This document shows positions 8,396 through 15,598 of a DNA stretch of 64,000 nt, in pieces. The DNA lies in contig JAEYPO010000039.1 of assembly GCA_023410595.1 (NCBI GenBank), positions 1 through 64,000 on the forward strand. Reading direction: 5' to 3'. The stretch's first letter is position 1. Every line of letters starts with the position of its first letter. Source of the DNA: Bacillota bacterium (GTDB lineage: Bacteria > Bacillota > Clostridia > Christensenellales > SZUA-584). The position numbers were made by a program, and so were the translations under genes. Under the pieces are notes generated by a model, which saw only the letters and a list, made by a program, of their open reading frames with translations, did no database searches and was not told where the DNA came from.

Positions 8396-8925
8396 AGGAC
8401 AGGAAAGCGTTTATCTGTTCAGCGTTCAAATATGTAGTCCCGGCAGACTATGAAGCGTGGTTTGAGGGTTTAGCGGCCCAAGGGTGGCATCCAGAGAAGG
8501 TGGGGCAGTGGAGCTCGCTGCTTATGCACTTTATAAAAGGCGAACCAAAGAAATACAGGTACGTCGTCGACATGCAGCCGTTCCCGCGCAAGGATTATAA
8601 GCAGACATACAAAGACTTCGGATGGGAATTCTTAGGCCAGATGGCGAGCGCTTATGTATGGCGGCGCGAATACGAGGGAGAGCGCCCCGAGTCATTTTCC
8701 GACCCGGGCAGCCGCAAAGACCGCAACAGGCGTTTTATCGGCGCGGCGTCTGTATCATTTATCATATTTCTGCTGGGCGGAATTGCGTTCGCAGCGGGCG
8801 CGGTCTTTGGAAACCTCGAAACAACAGATCGAATTCAGTTCGTCGCCGCATCTGCATTTTGTTTTGTGCTGGCGGCTGCTATGGGGCTCGTATTGAGAAA
8901 AATGAAAAAGAATATCGAGAAGTAA
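8392..8925 (+). CDS. DUF2812 domain membrane protein
   Basis: A 177-residue protein. The first 100 or so residues are DUF2812 (FKYVVPADYEAWFEGLAAQG, then W and K-Y-R-Y-V-V-D), and two hydrophobic segments near residues 120-145 and 150-168 should cross the membrane. DUF2812 genes very commonly sit directly behind padR genes, as here. They are thought to be the regulated partner, perhaps a membrane-stress or ligand-sensing component, but no biochemical role is established. The start ATG (8392) overlaps the padR stop and has GGAGGGG 5 nt upstream. Confidence 0.82.
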   Translation: MKDRKAFICSAFKYVVPADYEAWFEGLAAQGWHPEKVGQWSSLLMHFIKGEPKKYRYVVDMQPFPRKDYKQTYKDFGWEFLGQMASAYVWRREYEGERPESFSDPGSRKDRNRRFIGAASVSFIIFLLGGIAFAAGAVFGNLETTDRIQFVAASAFCFVLAAAMGLVLRKMKKNIEK

Positions 8926-8929
8926 ATAA

Positions 8930-8956
8930 TACCCCCGTAACAAAAGCTCGGGGGTA
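8930..8956. terminator. Bidirectional terminator between DUF2812 gene and nitroreductase gene
   Basis: TACCCCCG / CGGGGGTA stem with an 11-nt loop between two convergent genes. T-rich sequence lies on the left in minus orientation. Confidence 0.65.
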
Positions 8957-8965
8957 GCCTCGCTG

Positions 8966-9469
8966 TTATTTATATATGACAAGCTCGTCTGTTTCTCTGC
9001 GCATCTTGTTGTGCGGAGTTTTTTGCTCATAGCCAAGCGGCGTAAAAGCAATGGGCTCAAGATTACGGGGGAGGTCGAACGCTTCTGCTGCGGCCTCGGC
9101 GTCAAAAGCCCCTACCCAGCAAGTGCCCAGGCCTTCGGCCGTTGCCGCAAGTATTATATGGTCCATAACTATTGCGCTGTCCACGTCGCCGTATGGCTTC
9201 CCGTCGCGGCGCACCCAGCACCTGTCTTTATCGGTGCATACTAGCAGCACGTAAGGCGGCTGAGAAAACCAGTCGCGGTGGTATACGCGTTTAAGAATAT
9301 CCCTGCGCCCCTTTGTGGAGATTACATAGACCTTGAACGCCTGGCTGTTCGTAGCAGTGGGCGCGAGCTGGGCTGCGCGCAGTATGCGGTCCAGCTTTTC
9401 CTTTTCCACCGGCGTATCAAGATAGGAGCGTACGCTATTCCTTGATTCGATTGCTTCGTATATATCCAT
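8966..9469 (-). CDS. Nitroreductase family protein (FMN-dependent)
   Basis: The 167-residue protein starts MDIYEAIESRNSVRSY, the FMN-phosphate binding N-terminus of the nitroreductase superfamily. It continues with LAPTATNSQ and a glycine-rich GLGTCWVGAF segment near residue 115 that lines the flavin pocket, and ends with a helical tail. Such proteins are homodimeric NAD(P)H:flavin enzymes reducing nitro, quinone or unsaturated compounds. The substrate cannot be told. AGGAGGG lies 6 nt before the ATG. It is transcribed alone, convergent with the padR operon. Confidence 0.88.
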   Translation of the reverse strand: MDIYEAIESRNSVRSYLDTPVEKEKLDRILRAAQLAPTATNSQAFKVYVISTKGRRDILKRVYHRDWFSQPPYVLLVCTDKDRCWVRRDGKPYGDVDSAIVMDHIILAATAEGLGTCWVGAFDAEAAAEAFDLPRNLEPIAFTPLGYEQKTPHNKMRRETDELVIYK

Positions 9470-9575
9470 ATGCAGCCCTCCTGATATTATCGCAGAAAAT
9501 CCATCTGGCTTTTTTGCAGCGGTATAAAATATTCCTATGTAATATTATCACAGAATATATCAATAAATAAAGCGG

Positions 9576-10523
9576 CTATTGTGAAATCGTGTTATCCGAA
9601 TCGCAGCCGTATTCTGCTTCGTACTCCGAATCACAGACGCCAAGGCCGTATTTTGAAAGCATAGCGTCCGCGTTGCTGAAGAATTTTCCAAAAAGCCGGA
9701 AATACCCTTTCGTCTGAGGCCTGATAAAATCAGCGGGTATACCGGGGTCGTCAAGCACGCGGTCGAATTCGTACGCTCCGTGCACCTTAAAAGGGCGCAG
9801 CAGGCCGATATTTATGGCGTCCGCAGGGCAGAACATGGCGCAGCGCATGCACATTACGCACCGAGGCCCAAACGCTATACGGCCTTTTTTAAGCGATATG
9901 TTAGCGGCGGGGCAGTCTTTTACACAGCGCATGCACTTTTTGCACTTTGCTTTATTTACCGAATACAGCCTCCCGTTCAGCCTCGCGCCCGGCCATTGTA
10001 TCCTGAATACAAATGACGCAAAACGGGAAAGCGGGCGGAATTTGAATATATCGCGCTCTCCCGCGGTCAGCCTTAAGGCAAGCATGGCGCAAAGCGCGTC
10101 GCTGTACATATACATCTGCTTGGCGAGCGCGTCGGGATACCTGAACAGTATGTTATATGGCATAAGCAAATGCTGTTCCAAAACGACGTCATACCCCTTG
10201 CCTTTAAGGCACTTTACCAGCTTGCAGGAAGAAACCCGGTTAAGCCTGAACGGCTCGCCTGAAGTTTTGAATATGAACGCCTTTTTGTTCCCTGAGGGCA
10301 GGCTCTGCGCGAACCTGTAGAATATCTCCGGAAGGTTATATGCGTAAACGGGATAACCAAAGCCGATATAATCGTAATCACCGGGCGGCGGGGGAGTGAC
10401 GCCCGACTTTATGCTGAAAACGGTTGCTTTTACGCCCCTTGCTTCAAGATGCCCGCAAAGCAGTTTTGCCGTCAGCCCGGTATTGCCCGTGCCTGAAAAA
10501 ACATAGACAAGTGCAGTTTTCAT
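9576..10523 (-). CDS. EFR1-type protein: flavodoxin-like domain plus two 4Fe-4S clusters
   Basis: The first 150 or so residues form a flavodoxin-like fold, with the phosphate-loop sequence FSGTGNTGLTA near residue 9 binding FMN. Two ferredoxin motifs follow in the second half: CKKCMRCVKDCP and CVMCMRCAMFCP. The combination, at 315 residues, matches the EFR1 family of anaerobic ferrodoxins, presumed intracellular electron carriers or oxidoreductases of unknown partners. It lies 13 nt downstream of the SDR gene on the same strand, so the two are probably co-transcribed. The Shine-Dalgarno is weak (GGAGCG). The C-terminal 60 residues are not recognised. Confidence 0.85.
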   Translation of the reverse strand: MKTALVYVFSGTGNTGLTAKLLCGHLEARGVKATVFSIKSGVTPPPPGDYDYIGFGYPVYAYNLPEIFYRFAQSLPSGNKKAFIFKTSGEPFRLNRVSSCKLVKCLKGKGYDVVLEQHLLMPYNILFRYPDALAKQMYMYSDALCAMLALRLTAGERDIFKFRPLSRFASFVFRIQWPGARLNGRLYSVNKAKCKKCMRCVKDCPAANISLKKGRIAFGPRCVMCMRCAMFCPADAINIGLLRPFKVHGAYEFDRVLDDPGIPADFIRPQTKGYFRLFGKFFSNADAMLSKYGLGVCDSEYEAEYGCDSDNTISQ

Positions 10524-10536
10524 TGCTTCGCTCCGC

Positions 10537-11520
10537 TCAGTTGAATTTCTCCGGATAGCATGCTTTCATTGTGTCGATTATGGCCTCGTAAAGCCCGCCG
10601 CGCCCGTACCCAAGCGCTTCGGACGTCTCTGTCGGGTCAAAGTAAAGCTCGCGCGTCAATATATCCTGCATGAGATATCTGCCGTCAAGGCCGCCTTGAA
10701 GGCCCTGCTTTCTGCGGCCGCGTTCCACCATACGGCCCGCAAGCACGGCGACCCACTTTGGTATATTAACAATCCGCTTGCGCTCGCCTAAAGCAGACAA
10801 CATCATGTCAAGCATCTCATTATACGTGTGGTTCTCGTCGCCTATAGTGTACCGTTCGCCGTGAACGCCGCGCTCAAGAGCGCCTATTACCGCTTCGCCT
10901 ACGTGCGCCGCCGTTATCATATTTGTGCCGCCCCGCGGAAAGAACACGGTGCCGCCTTTTACGTACTTATCAAGGAATACTTCTTTCCACAGAGGAACTC
11001 GCCCCGGCATCGAGCCGAATATATAAGGCAGCTCAAGTATCATTACCGCCATGGCGTCTCCTCCGGCGGCTATGGCAGCTTCGGCCTGTTCAACGCGGCA
11101 TTTGATGTAAGGGTGGCGCTCGCGCAGCTTGAGTTTAGGCCATATCCTGTCGAAATACGCAAAATACGAATTAAGCACTACACAGTGCTTTACGCCCGCC
11201 TCCCTTGCCGCCGCCAAGGCTTTAGCGCAGTTTTCCACAAGGCGGGTATGGAAGAACTCGTATGCCGGAGCCGGGGGTACTACTCTGTCGTCCGGGCCGA
11301 CGGCGTAAACCATGCAGTCGTAACCGGTGAAGACTTCTTTGAGTTCCGGGGCCGTCATCGCGAATACGTCGCCCGAAAGCACGCTCACTTCGCGCGGAAA
11401 CCAATCGCCGAGCTCAACGTCGGGTATCGCAAGCGCGCCGAATGAATGCCCTTTGCCAAGTCCCGCAAGTATTGTATGGTATCCCAAAAAACCGGTGCCG
11501 CCTATAACGATGATATTCAA
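10537..11520 (-). CDS. NAD(P)-dependent epimerase/reductase, extended SDR-like
   Basis: A 327-residue Rossmann protein with the dinucleotide-binding GGTGFLG at residues 8-14 and a conserved Asp after the second strand region. The expected active-site Tyr-x-x-x-Lys is represented only by YIKCR, so the catalytic lysine is replaced or shifted. That leaves open whether it is an active dehydrogenase, an NmrA-like sensor or a binding protein. The start is TTG (11520), with GGGTGA about 6 nt upstream. The EFR1 gene follows directly and may supply or accept electrons, but that is only a neighbourhood inference. Confidence 0.75.
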   Translation of the reverse strand: MNIIVIGGTGFLGYHTILAGLGKGHSFGALAIPDVELGDWFPREVSVLSGDVFAMTAPELKEVFTGYDCMVYAVGPDDRVVPPAPAYEFFHTRLVENCAKALAAAREAGVKHCVVLNSYFAYFDRIWPKLKLRERHPYIKCRVEQAEAAIAAGGDAMAVMILELPYIFGSMPGRVPLWKEVFLDKYVKGGTVFFPRGGTNMITAAHVGEAVIGALERGVHGERYTIGDENHTYNEMLDMMLSALGERKRIVNIPKWVAVLAGRMVERGRRKQGLQGGLDGRYLMQDILTRELYFDPTETSEALGYGRGGLYEAIIDTMKACYPEKFN

Positions 11521-11546
11521 AAAATCACCCGCCTTCTATATTGATG

Positions 11547-11577
11547 CCCCTAAAAGTCGTGAGGCTTTATGGGGTGT
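11547..11577 (+). repeat. Dispersed hairpin element, copy b (GTGA loop)
   Basis: CCCC-TA-AAAGTC-GTGA-GGCTTT-AT-GGGG-TG. It lies 27 nt upstream of the SDR start codon in antisense orientation to that gene. Confidence 0.75.
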
Positions 11578-11694
11578 AAACATGTGCTGGCAATACATGT
11601 TATAGTATATCATTTTTTATTGAGAGTAGAAGCAAAAAGTGTATTTATTATCACAGAGGGAGAAAAATAGAAAAAAGCAAAGGAGAAGGTCAAT

Positions 11695-11829
11695 ATGACG
11701 AAAGACAGCCAGATAGATAATAAAAAGGCGAGAAGGATAAAAAGCAAAGGCCAGACGCCGATAACGGCGGATGGCCAGAACAACAGCCGCACGACAAAGA
11801 AACAATCAGCGAAGCGGGGCGGTGTATAA
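11695..11829 (+). CDS. Small very basic protein, 44 residues
   Basis: The ORF has a strong Shine-Dalgarno (AAAGGAGAAGG, 11679-11688) and ends just before a clear terminator, so it is likely to be expressed. The product is hydrophilic, with about one third Lys/Arg and many Gln, Asn, Ser and Thr residues, no Cys, and no hydrophobic segment. Composition resembles small spore-core or nucleic-acid-binding peptides, but no family was recognised. AT-rich sequence with a TATAGT box (around 11601) precedes it. Confidence 0.55.
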   Translation: MTKDSQIDNKKARRIKSKGQTPITADGQNNSRTTKKQSAKRGGV

Positions 11830-11852
11830 TGCAGCCAAATGCACTAATATAT

Positions 11853-11891
11853 AAAAAGAACAGCTTTTATTCTCTTTAAAGCTGTTCTTTT
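11853..11891 (+). terminator. Terminator after the 44-residue ORF
   Basis: AAAAGAACAGCTTT / AAAGCTGTTCTTTT inverted repeat with a short AT loop, ending in T residues. Confidence 0.8.
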
Positions 11892-11987
11892 ACATAATGA
11901 TTCTAAAATAGTTTATTGGGACGAAATTAATATGTTCACCATTTATTGCGCGCCGCGAAACCGTTAAGCAGCCGTTTTATAAGCAGT

Positions 11988-12299
11988 TTACAGGAAGATA
12001 CCCAGACTGCCGCAGCCGATCGGAATATTGAAGCATATGCCGAAAGGCCTGCGGCAGCCACAACCCCGGAAAGGAAACCCAAAGCGGGGAAAGCATCCGC
12101 ACCTGCCCCGGCCGAAACCGGGGAAACAGCCGAATCCTCCGCAGCCGAAACCGGGGAAACAGCCGAATCCTCCGCAACCGAAGCCGGGGAAACAGCCGTA
12201 TCTGTCCCAGAAGCTGTAGTATCCGCCGCACGGGCCGTCGCCGTAGCCGCCTACGCAGGCGTCGCAGCGGTCGAAGCATCCATCACACCCGAAACCCAC
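11988..12299 (-). CDS. Gly/Cys/Phe-rich repetitive protein, probable spore surface protein
   Basis: A 103-residue, low-complexity protein. After MGFGCDGCFDRCDACVGG it contains three 11-residue repeats of the form GCFPGFGCGGF, then a more basic Cys/Arg/Phe tail. The DNA repeats are 33 nt long and nearly identical (12111-12143, 12144-12176, then a partial third unit). The GTG start at 12299 was chosen because AAGGGGGTGA lies just upstream. An ATG at 12335 would put that signal inside the gene. Small Gly/Cys-rich proteins of this kind are typical of spore coats or exosporia, where cysteines cross-link, but that role is inferred from composition and the sporulating host. Confidence 0.65.
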   Translation of the reverse strand: MGFGCDGCFDRCDACVGGYGDGPCGGYYSFWDRYGCFPGFGCGGFGCFPGFGCGGFGCFPGFGRGRCGCFPRFGFPFRGCGCRRPFGICFNIPIGCGSLGIFL

Positions 12300-12352
12300 T
12301 GTTATCACCCCCTTGTTAACTATATATGCCGACATGCATATAAGTGTTTATA

Positions 12353-12411
12353 CGGGGTTCCCTTGTCGTTTAAGCAACGGCTCAAGTCGTGAGGTTTGCC
12401 GGTGTAGATTA
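12353..12411 (+). repeat. Dispersed hairpin element, copy c, long form (GTGA loop)
   Basis: The core CAAGTC-GTGA-GGTTTG (12383-12398) is followed by CCGGTGTAGATTA. It is preceded by a GGGGTTCCC tract and a variable TTGTCG-n-CAACGG segment that resembles copy j (63137-63204). It lies upstream of the Gly/Cys-rich gene on the opposite strand. Confidence 0.6.
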
Positions 12412-12427
12412 AGCTAATGCGGCCGTT

Positions 12428-12508
12428 TCAGCCTGACGGGTCGTTAAAGCTCAGCGGCTGCGGATTATTGCCCGGCGCGAAATACTGACTCTTGGCCGCC
12501 TGGCTCAT
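12428..12508 (-). other. Possible gene remnant or 26-codon ORF
   Basis: On the minus strand a frame with host-like codon use runs from before 12545 to the TGA at 12428-12430 (..MSQAAKSQYFAPGNN.. ending NDPSG). No start codon with a Shine-Dalgarno is visible, and the frame is closed by a TAG further upstream. It may therefore be the 3' remnant of a decayed gene rather than a functional peptide. The remaining part of the 12300-12704 gap holds copy c of the hairpin repeat and a CCCC...GGGG palindrome at 12645-12668. Confidence 0.25.
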
Positions 12509-12704
12509 TTTGTCAGTTTTCGCGCTGAGGATCGCGGTTGTTTTTGCCTGCCCTTGAGAGGACTAATATAAATGAAATAGCGCGAGTCTTTTAAGTGGAT
12601 AATCATCAGTATAGCAGAGCGAAAAATGTGCAATACTTAAATTATAGCCCCAGAATAAGCCTTTTGGGGATACAGCGAGAACGTTTTGAAAGCAGGCGTA
12701 AAAT

Positions 12705-13439
12705 ATGAAAAAGCTTATATGTATTATTATTGCATCGTTATGCGTGGTTGCGTTTATTACAGGATGCTCGGGAGGCAACCAGCAGCAAAGCGCGGCGACT
12801 ACCCAAATTGCGGGAAACAGCTCTCAGCCCTCAGGCCAATCCTCTCAGGGCAGTCAAGGCGGCTCGGGAGGGCAGTCGTCAGGCGGGCAATCTATAGAAC
12901 CTAAACAGCTGATATCAAAGCTGGAGGCTTCACAGCTGCTAGGCGAAGCGGTGAAAGACGCCGTCACGGGCGACAAGAGCGAGATGGGACTAAAAACGTG
13001 TTTTTATGTTGCGGAAAATACGACATCCAAGAGTTACCTTGAGATAGCAATACTTCAGACAAGCTCCGGCCAGGAAGGCAGCTCCGGAGGCAGCAGCCCC
13101 AGCAAGAGCCCGAGCCAGAGCGGGAGCCATGGCAGCAGCCAGGACGGAGGCCAGGGCGGCAGTCAGGGCGGGAGCCAGGGTGGAGGTCAGCAGCAGACGC
13201 CGCCCAACGCAATATACGAGGCGCTGAAAAAGGTAATGGCCGACCCTAACAGCACCGAGCCCATACGCATAGGCGACGAGGCGTTTGCGACCGCTTCGGG
13301 CATAGCGATACTTTCGAAAGGATACTGTATATTTGTTTCGGCATCCGGCGCCGACCCGGCGGCGGCAAAGCAATTGACAAAGCAGGCGGGGGAGCTCGCG
13401 ATGAGCAATTTAGAGCGCATACAGGGCAGCAAGCAGTAA
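12705..13439 (+). CDS. Lipoprotein with Ser/Gly/Gln-rich linkers, unknown function
   Basis: The N-terminus is a classical lipoprotein signal: KK, a hydrophobic core, and lipobox ITGC with Cys21 as the lipidated residue, so the mature protein is anchored outside the membrane. The rest alternates two Ser/Gly/Gln-rich low-complexity linkers (about residues 24-65 and 120-166) with two folded segments (about 66-118 and 167-244). The two folded segments may be halves of one domain interrupted by the second linker. No family was recognised. It is monocistronic, and the Shine-Dalgarno is weak (AGG 10 nt upstream). Confidence 0.75.
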   Translation: MKKLICIIIASLCVVAFITGCSGGNQQQSAATTQIAGNSSQPSGQSSQGSQGGSGGQSSGGQSIEPKQLISKLEASQLLGEAVKDAVTGDKSEMGLKTCFYVAENTTSKSYLEIAILQTSSGQEGSSGGSSPSKSPSQSGSHGSSQDGGQGGSQGGSQGGGQQQTPPNAIYEALKKVMADPNSTEPIRIGDEAFATASGIAILSKGYCIFVSASGADPAAAKQLTKQAGELAMSNLERIQGSKQ

Positions 13440-13493
13440 TGCCGGCCGTAAGGTATGAAAAATACCATGCGACATTAATATGGGGCGTAGATA

Positions 13494-13536
13494 CGGGGTC
13501 ACCAACGACAAGTCGTGAGGCTTGCCGGTATAGATA
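13494..13536 (+). repeat. Dispersed hairpin element, copy d (GTGA loop)
   Basis: A GGGGTCACC tract, then the core CAAGTC-GTGA-GGCTTG (13509-13524) and CCGGTATAGAT. It directly abuts the left end of the 350-nt dispersed element (copy A). Confidence 0.7.
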
Positions 13537-13540
13537 AACC

Positions 13541-13889
13541 AAATAATCATCCACCTCTTCAAGGGGTGGTTTTTATTGAAACCTATAAGGGACTCTTGCT
13601 GGACAGCCTCGCGGCATATTACGGTTCCGCCAACCGCATGGGGCTAAGATTCTTCGTCCCTTCGGTCCTCTTAAGTGACATATGAACTTACGTCAATAAA
13701 GCCTGATTTTCTTATTAGTTGCTTCTGTCATTCAGAGCGCAAGCGAAGAATCTTTAATTTGTTGAACTGTGTTTTCCCTTTATCTATCTTTGATTTCTGG
13801 TTGGGTCATTATTTTAAATATTTTTCAAACGCTAAAGCTATCCGTTGCTCCACACGCTCAGCGTGTGGTTTTTTTATCAATGATAATAA
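13541..13889 (+). repeat. About 350-nt dispersed element, copy A
   Basis: Nearly all of this stretch recurs, reverse-complemented, at 33108-33480, with several perfectly matching blocks of about 40-55 nt. It starts with a hairpin CCACCTCTTCAAGGGGTGG (13551-13569) and ends with a hairpin CCACACGC-TCA-GCGTGTGG (13850-13868) followed by T residues. Inside is a second inverted repeat: AAGATTCTTCG... (13646-) against ...CGAAGAATCTT (13743-13755). No coding potential or transposase is seen. It accounts for most of the 13440-13985 gap. Confidence 0.85.
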
Positions 13890-13916
13890 AAGAAGAGCAT
13901 TAGGCTCTTCTTTTTA
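13890..13916 (+). terminator. Terminator-like hairpin next to copy A
   Basis: AAGAGC-ATTAG-GCTCTT followed by five T residues. Confidence 0.6.
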
Positions 13917-13917
13917 A

Positions 13918-13953
13918 CGGGGTCCCCATCAAGCTTTAGGCTTCATGGGGTGT
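13918..13953 (+). repeat. Dispersed hairpin element, copy e
   Basis: CCCCAT-C-AAGC-TTTAG-GCTT-C-ATGGGG-TGTAAA forms an almost perfect hairpin. The outer CCCCAT/ATGGGG pair is identical in plan to copies b, f and i, while the loop differs. Confidence 0.65.
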
Positions 13954-13985
13954 AAAAGACAATATATCTGGACTTTATATTCCGG

Positions 13986-14201
13986 TCAGAAACTGCCCTT
14001 ACCGGAAAAATTCGTTTCCGCGTACTGTATCATTTTTCTGACCATATTGCCGCCTATCCTGCCGGCGTCCCTCGCTGCTATGTCGCCATTATACCCTTGT
14101 TTCAGTGTTACTCCAACTTCCCCTGCTACCTCGTGTTTCATGTTGTCGAGCATCTGCCGTGCCTGAGGAACCAACGTTTGGTTTGAACTGTTACTTGCCA
14201 T
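13986..14201 (-). CDS. Small acid-soluble spore protein, alpha/beta type
   Basis: A 71-residue SASP. It begins MASNSSNQTLVPQARQML, has the germination-protease recognition segment HEVAGEVGV near residue 30, and carries the conserved C-terminal DNA-binding stretch GDIAARDAGRIGGNMV. These proteins coat and protect DNA in the dormant spore core and are degraded on germination. The ATG at 14201 was chosen: AAGGAGG ends 8 nt upstream, and the in-frame GTG at 14210 overlaps that signal. Expression would be forespore-specific (SigG), but no clear SigG promoter was recognised. Confidence 0.93.
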   Translation of the reverse strand: MASNSSNQTLVPQARQMLDNMKHEVAGEVGVTLKQGYNGDIAARDAGRIGGNMVRKMIQYAETNFSGKGSF

Positions 14202-14287
14202 TGCTTTCACCTCCTTTTAATAGTATTTTTCCCGCGACATGGCGAAATAAACGTGTTAAAAAATGCCGGGAGCATTATACGGCGATG

Positions 14288-14767
14288 TTATAAACGCGCC
14301 TTGGTTTCAGCGGCGGCAGCTATTATAGCTTGTTTTATCTCCTGATAACTTGTGCAGCGGCAGATATTCGACTGAAGCCACGATTCTATTGTATAATCGT
14401 CGGGGTCAGCGTGGTGGGCCAGAAGAGAATGGCAAACCATTATAAAGCCGGGCGTGCAGAAACCGCATTGCAGTGCGAACCGCTCTGCGAACGCTTTTTG
14501 TATGGGCGTCCCTTTCAACCCTTCTATAGTGGTCACGCTGCGTCCTGTTGCCTCGACCGCGAGCATCATGCAGGACTTAACCGGCAAACCGTCGATAAGC
14601 ACTGTGCATGCTCCGCAATCGCCGTTCTCGCAGCCCGCTTTCGTGCCGATAAGGCCAAGCTGTTTCCGGAGCACATCCAAAAGCGTATCGGCGGGACGTA
14701 CAAGCGTTTCGTATGTGTTCCCGTTAATATTTAGCGTTATTACGCTCTTTCCCGACAGTTTAATCAT
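14288..14767 (-). CDS. Molybdenum hydroxylase small subunit, two 2Fe-2S clusters (XdhC/CoxS type)
   Basis: A 159-residue iron-sulfur subunit of a xanthine dehydrogenase/aldehyde oxidase-type enzyme. The N-terminal plant-ferredoxin domain has GCENGDCGACTVLIDG (around residue 45), and the C-terminal all-helical domain has CGFCTPGF and NICRCTSY, supplying the eight Cys ligands. It passes electrons from the Mo site to the FAD subunit. It is the last gene of the three-gene operon, 6 nt after the FAD subunit. Confidence 0.93.
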   Translation of the reverse strand: MIKLSGKSVITLNINGNTYETLVRPADTLLDVLRKQLGLIGTKAGCENGDCGACTVLIDGLPVKSCMMLAVEATGRSVTTIEGLKGTPIQKAFAERFALQCGFCTPGFIMVCHSLLAHHADPDDYTIESWLQSNICRCTSYQEIKQAIIAAAAETKARL

Positions 14768-14773
14768 TTCCCT

Positions 14774-15598
14774 CTATGACCTTCTGAGCTCCGTTATTAT
14801 ATTTTCTGCAGTCTTTGCAAATACGAATTCCCGGTATCCGGCCGATGCTGATACATCCTCGAGTACAGGAGACGCAATCTCTTTCAGTAGCCCCTGAGCG
14901 AGGGCCGCTGCGGATTGCATATTGTTAAGGCCAATATCTCCGAATCTTACCGGATACGAAATAAGCCCGCTTGCGGCCGTCCTCATCACCCCGTCGCTAT
15001 ATACGGCGGCCAGAGTAACGACCGGATAGCCGATCTTTTCGTCCTTCGTCTTTTTTACATGCGCGTAAGGCAGCGAGGCGAAGCGCTTATCGACGTAGAC
15101 TCTGACTATAAGCTCGCCCGGCTTAAGTTTTTTGCCGCCTGAAAATATGTCCGTTATAGAAGCCTCCCTGTCTCCCGCGGGGCTTGATATATATATAATA
15201 GCGTCGGAAAGCATAAGCGGCAGCATCGTCTCGCGATAGATTATGGTACCGGCAAGATTGCCGCCAAGGGTCAGCCTTACCTGTATGGTATGGTCGGCTA
15301 TCCTGCCTGCGGCCAGCTTTAAAAGCGGGAACAACCCCGACTCGTATATATCGCTGAGTGTAACGGCTGCCCCGAAGAAAAGCCTGTCGCCGTCTGTACC
15401 CAGCCCGCTCAATTCGGGTATGCTTTTTATGTCTATAACGGCGCCGGGCCTTAAATTGAATACGCGCGCCCTGCTTATAATTTCTGTACCGCCGGCATAA
15501 TACACCGGGTCGGCGCCTTCGCTTTGCAGGGAGCCGTATATATCCGTTGCTTCTTTCAGCGTCTCAGGAACATAGTAATCAAAATCGTAAGGTATCAC
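14774..15598 (-). CDS. Molybdenum hydroxylase FAD subunit (CoxM type)
   Basis: The 274-residue protein starts MIPYDFDYYVPETLKEA, typical of FAD-binding medium subunits. It has the flavin pyrophosphate-binding YYAGGTE near residue 42 and TLGGNLAG near residue 115. The GTG at 15598 is preferred over an upstream ATG because it overlaps the stop of the large-subunit gene (GTGA) and gives the family's normal N-terminus. Role: reoxidation of the reduced Mo and Fe-S centres, probably by NAD or another acceptor. Confidence 0.92.
   Translation of the reverse strand: MIPYDFDYYVPETLKEATDIYGSLQSEGADPVYYAGGTEIISRARVFNLRPGAVIDIKSIPELSGLGTDGDRLFFGAAVTLSDIYESGLFPLLKLAAGRIADHTIQVRLTLGGNLAGTIIYRETMLPLMLSDAIIYISSPAGDREASITDIFSGGKKLKPGELIVRVYVDKRFASLPYAHVKKTKDEKIGYPVVTLAAVYSDGVMRTAASGLISYPVRFGDIGLNNMQSAAALAQGLLKEIASPVLEDVSASAGYREFVFAKTAENIITELRRS

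Noticed and set aside
11946..12392. A 148-codon plus-strand frame (Ala/Glu/Thr-rich repeats) opposite the Gly/Cys gene.
   Set aside because: It is the antisense reading of the 33-nt repeats and lacks a ribosome binding site. The minus-strand frame has a strong Shine-Dalgarno and a plausible composition.
13675..13917. An 80-codon open frame inside the long dispersed element.
   Set aside because: It runs through hairpins and the repeat, has no Shine-Dalgarno, and is not preserved in the second copy, which has a length difference. It is a by-product of the repeat.
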